DNA of 61,687 nt, taken from CAYGZL01 sp964354345 (GTDB lineage Bacteria > Chloroflexota > Anaerolineae > Anaerolineales > UBA4823). How positions within the stretch are numbered: the stretch's first letter is position 1; each line of letters opens with the position of its first letter. The translations under genes were made by a program, and so were the position numbers. The stretch lies in assembly GCA_964354345.1 (NCBI GenBank), contig CAYGZL010000109.1, forward strand, positions 1 to 61,687. Direction: 5' to 3'. The notes below the pieces were generated by a model, which saw only the letters and a program-made list of their open reading frames with translations, was not told where the DNA came from and made no database searches. This document shows positions 59,309-61,687 of the stretch, one piece after another.

Positions 59309-60106
59309 ATGTTGAAAATCTACCACCGGCTTTGGCAGGTGAATTGGGCGGAACAATGGCAGTACCGCGCCAACTTGATGATGTATTTACTGTATTGGCT
59401 GGTATCACCGGTTGTTTACCTGGCTGTGTGGATCACCGTTGCCAATAGCCAGGGCAGTGTACAAGGTTTTTCCGCCAACGATTTCGTAACATATTATCTG
59501 ACCCTGCTGATCGTTGACCAACTCACCAGCGACATTACGATTCACATCCTGGCCTATCGCATTCAGGATGGGACACTGGCGAGTGAGTTGCTTAAGCCCG
59601 TTCACCCGATCCTGACCAACACTTTGATGTATAACCTGGCGTTTAAGGCGTTGACTTTTATAGTGCTGATCCCGGTGTGGCTGGTGTTGTGCTTGCTTTT
59701 TCGACCAGATTTTAGCGCCGTCACCTTGCAGTCGGTGTTGGTTGCCATACCCGCGGTCAGCCTGGGTTTCGCCATCAGCTTCCTGTTTGGCGCCACGATC
59801 ACCTGCCTGGCTTTCTGGACGACACGCGTCTACTCGATCAGCGAATTTTATTACGCGCTGGTCGTCCTTTTCTCTGGTCAATTCGTGCCGCTCACCTTGA
59901 TGCCTCGCCTGGTGCAGCAATACGCCCAATACCTGCCTTTCCAACTGTTCCGGTATTTTCCGATTCAGTTGATCCTGGGTAAAGTTCCACCGGAGATGAT
60001 CCTGCGTGACTTCGCCCTCGGGATTGCCTGGCTACTCGTCGCCTCAGGGCTTTTCACCTGGGTCTGGCGCGAGGGCGTTAAGCGTTTTTCAGCGGTCGGA
60101 GCCTGA
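59309..60106 (+). CDS. ABC-2 type exporter permease (COG4587)
   Basis: A 265-residue membrane protein with about six helices and the N-terminal MLKIYHRLWQVNWAEQWQYRANLMMYLLYWLVSPVVY segment usual in the COG4587 permeases. It forms half of the exporter with the next gene; the coding regions are 6 nt apart. The substrate is unknown; related systems are annotated only as putative export. Confidence 0.82.
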   Translation: MLKIYHRLWQVNWAEQWQYRANLMMYLLYWLVSPVVYLAVWITVANSQGSVQGFSANDFVTYYLTLLIVDQLTSDITIHILAYRIQDGTLASELLKPVHPILTNTLMYNLAFKALTFIVLIPVWLVLCLLFRPDFSAVTLQSVLVAIPAVSLGFAISFLFGATITCLAFWTTRVYSISEFYYALVVLFSGQFVPLTLMPRLVQQYAQYLPFQLFRYFPIQLILGKVPPEMILRDFALGIAWLLVASGLFTWVWREGVKRFSAVGA

Positions 60107-60112
60107 TCGCCG

Positions 60113-60898
60113 ATGTCTGTCATCAAGCTCATTTCAGCTTTTCTGAAAGTCAACTTGCAAATTATGCTGGCATATCGTACCGATACGATCGTCAACATCC
60201 TGATCAACCTGATGTGGTTGGGTTGGGAGTTGCTAAGCTTAAGTATCATCTTTAGCAATACTACGCAGCTTGGCGGGTGGGGGATCGGGGAATTGATTGC
60301 CTTGCTGGGTGTGTTTCGGCTGGTCAATATGCTGATGGCTGCCATAATTTGGCCAGCTACTGAGAAATTCAACACCAGCGTACGCGATGGCTCACTGGAC
60401 TACACCTTACTCCAGCCTGCTAACAGCCTGTTTTTAATCACCTTTTCACGCATTGTGGTCTGGCGGGTGTGGGACCTGATTCTGGGGATCGTTCTGATCG
60501 TTACCGGCTTACGCATCAGCGGGAGCAGCGTATCGTTGGTTAACCTGTCCCAGTTCATGCTGTTGGCTGCCTCGGGTGCAGTAGTGATCTACAGCCTGTG
60601 GGTTGTTCTGGTTGGCGCCACGTTCTGGTTTGTTAAGTTCGATAATAATGTTACGATCCTGCAGGCGTTGCTCGACTCGGGTCGTTATCCAGCGACGATC
60701 TACCCACCCTGGCTACGCTTGATTGTTACTTACCTGGTGCCGATCGCCCTGGCAACCACGGTACCGTTGCAGGGTTTACGGGGCGACTTGACGAACGGGC
60801 AGGTGCTGATTTTCCTCGGTGTGGGTGTGGCGAGTTTCCTGATCGCTTACCAAATCTGGCGGGCAGGCGTTCGGAAATATAGCAGCGCCAGTAGTTAA
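60113..60898 (+). CDS. ABC-2 type exporter permease (COG3694)
   Basis: A 261-residue six-helix membrane protein. Family features are LQIMLAYRTDTIVNILINLMWLGW early and SLDYTLLQPANSLFLITFSR, typical of the COG3694 permease that pairs with COG4587. Followed after 21 nt by a phosphorylase-like gene. Confidence 0.82.
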   Translation: MSVIKLISAFLKVNLQIMLAYRTDTIVNILINLMWLGWELLSLSIIFSNTTQLGGWGIGELIALLGVFRLVNMLMAAIIWPATEKFNTSVRDGSLDYTLLQPANSLFLITFSRIVVWRVWDLILGIVLIVTGLRISGSSVSLVNLSQFMLLAASGAVVIYSLWVVLVGATFWFVKFDNNVTILQALLDSGRYPATIYPPWLRLIVTYLVPIALATTVPLQGLRGDLTNGQVLIFLGVGVASFLIAYQIWRAGVRKYSSASS

Positions 60899-60919
60899 TC
60901 ATACACAAGGTTGTGTTAT

Positions 60920-61684
60920 ATGAATGAGTCCATCCCTCTGCTGGAGTACGATCCGACTCGAGAAGCAATGATCGAACCCTCACGTGTCATCCAGCCACGT
61001 GATGTTCCCGAGCACTGCGTATTGTGCTTCTTCCGCGAAGTCCTCGAACAGGTAGTCAGCGATAATGACGCTCGGGTGATCGTCGAAAACCGCTGGGAGG
61101 ATGGACCGCACACACTCTACGAAATTACCTTCGATGGTCGCCGTTTGGCTTTCTGCCATCCGGGTGTAGGTGCGCCGTTGGCGGCGGGCATCCTGGAAGA
61201 AATAATCGCCTATGGTTGCCGGAAGTTCATCGCATGTGGAGGGTGCGGTGTGCTGGAAAAAGAGCTTACTGTGGGTCATTTGGTGATCGTCAGCGCAGCA
61301 GTGCGTGATGAAGGCGCCTCTTATCATTACTTGCCAGCGGGTCGGGAAGTAACCGCCCACCCGGTCGGGATCGCTGCCCTTGAGGCGGTTATAACTCGGA
61401 AAGGGTTGCCGTACCGCCTGGGCAAGACCTGGACAACCGATGCCCCCTACCGCGAGACTGCCGGAAAAGTTGCCGCACGACGGCAGGAGGGCTGCCTGAC
61501 TGTTGAAATGGAAGCCGCAGCCTTCCTGGCTGTAGCGCAGTACCGGAGTGTAATCCTGGGCCAGGTGCTGTATGGAGGCGATGACTTGAGCGGTGATGTC
61601 TGGGATAGTCGCGGTTGGCATACCCACCAGAATATTCGCAATAATTTATTCTGGCTGGCCGTTGAGGCCTGTCTCGAGCTATAA
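60920..61684 (+). CDS. Nucleoside phosphorylase-like protein
   Basis: A 254-residue enzyme of the PNP/UDP superfamily that cleaves nucleosides with phosphate. Family motifs are visible: HPGVGAPLAAGILEEII, IACGGCGVLEKELTVG and VEMEAAAFLAVAQYR (ribose-binding Glu). I used the ATG at 60920; an in-frame TTG at 60911 is an alternative. It lies 21 nt after the exporter permease and may be expressed with it. Uridine or purine phosphorylase are both possible. Confidence 0.86.
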   Translation: MNESIPLLEYDPTREAMIEPSRVIQPRDVPEHCVLCFFREVLEQVVSDNDARVIVENRWEDGPHTLYEITFDGRRLAFCHPGVGAPLAAGILEEIIAYGCRKFIACGGCGVLEKELTVGHLVIVSAAVRDEGASYHYLPAGREVTAHPVGIAALEAVITRKGLPYRLGKTWTTDAPYRETAGKVAARRQEGCLTVEMEAAAFLAVAQYRSVILGQVLYGGDDLSGDVWDSRGWHTHQNIRNNLFWLAVEACLEL

Positions 61685-61687
61685 ATT

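Noticed and set aside
1..61687. CRISPR arrays, tRNA or rRNA genes, transposases, phage genes
   Set aside because: I looked for regular repeats, cloverleaf consensus, rRNA blocks and transposase or integrase motifs and saw none that I could support.

Overview
The window looks like a chromosomal segment of a member of the Chloroflexota, most likely an Anaerolineae-type anaerobe or facultative anaerobe. Four things point that way: an FMN-riboswitch-controlled ABC riboflavin importer of the RibXY type (known from Chloroflexi), many multiheme c-type cytochromes paired with di-heme cytochrome b proteins, a System I (Ccm) cytochrome c maturation operon whose CcmE carries Cys rather than His, and a secreted GH13 pullulanase plus a GH127 enzyme. 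The assignment is inference; there is no rRNA in the window, and I recognised no tRNA.

Layout. 1-1890 (minus): the 5' part of argS, and rpsT with a readable promoter and terminator. 2003-6471 (plus): three UroD-fold, methyltransferase-like genes and a lipoprotein amidase. 6473-10213 (minus): two proteins that resemble PARP-type ADP-ribosyltransferase folds and a GT-C membrane glycosyltransferase. 10278-14203 (plus): FMN riboswitch, ribXYZ-like importer and a zinc-ribbon membrane protein. 14190-15662 (minus): an MFS transporter.

15766-35957 is mostly a respiratory island on the minus strand. It holds a decaheme cytochrome built from two copies of a pentaheme unit, a NapC-like nine-heme protein, and a seven-gene block (small membrane protein, two tandem nonaheme/cytochrome b pairs, histidine kinase, response regulator). 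It continues with an octaheme/ferredoxin/NrfD complex followed by two small enzymes, a MATE exporter, and an octaheme lipoprotein carried on a collagen-like Gly-X-Y stalk. I count 54 heme c attachment motifs in seven proteins. Immediately after it, on the plus strand (36226-44461), lies a compact ccmEFHG-(I-like)-lipoprotein-ABCD operon that would supply those hemes. Together they read as a quinone-linked electron export or periplasmic respiration module with its own maturation machinery and its own two-component regulator.

44556-48182 (minus): a large surface-anchored pullulanase. 48460-55094 (plus): small accessory genes (thioesterase, a frameshifted DinB-like gene, SnoaL-like, flavodoxin-like), RNase H, an MFS sugar-type transporter with a xylose-isomerase-like TIM barrel, and a secreted lipoprotein. 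55101-61684 (plus): GH127 glycosidase, two small unknown proteins, a three-gene ABC-2 exporter and a nucleoside-phosphorylase-like enzyme.

The most unusual items are the paired PARP-like proteins, one of which seems to have lost its catalytic triad, the collagen-stalk octaheme lipoprotein, the duplicated pentaheme cytochrome, and the monoheme module shared by two unrelated membrane scaffolds.
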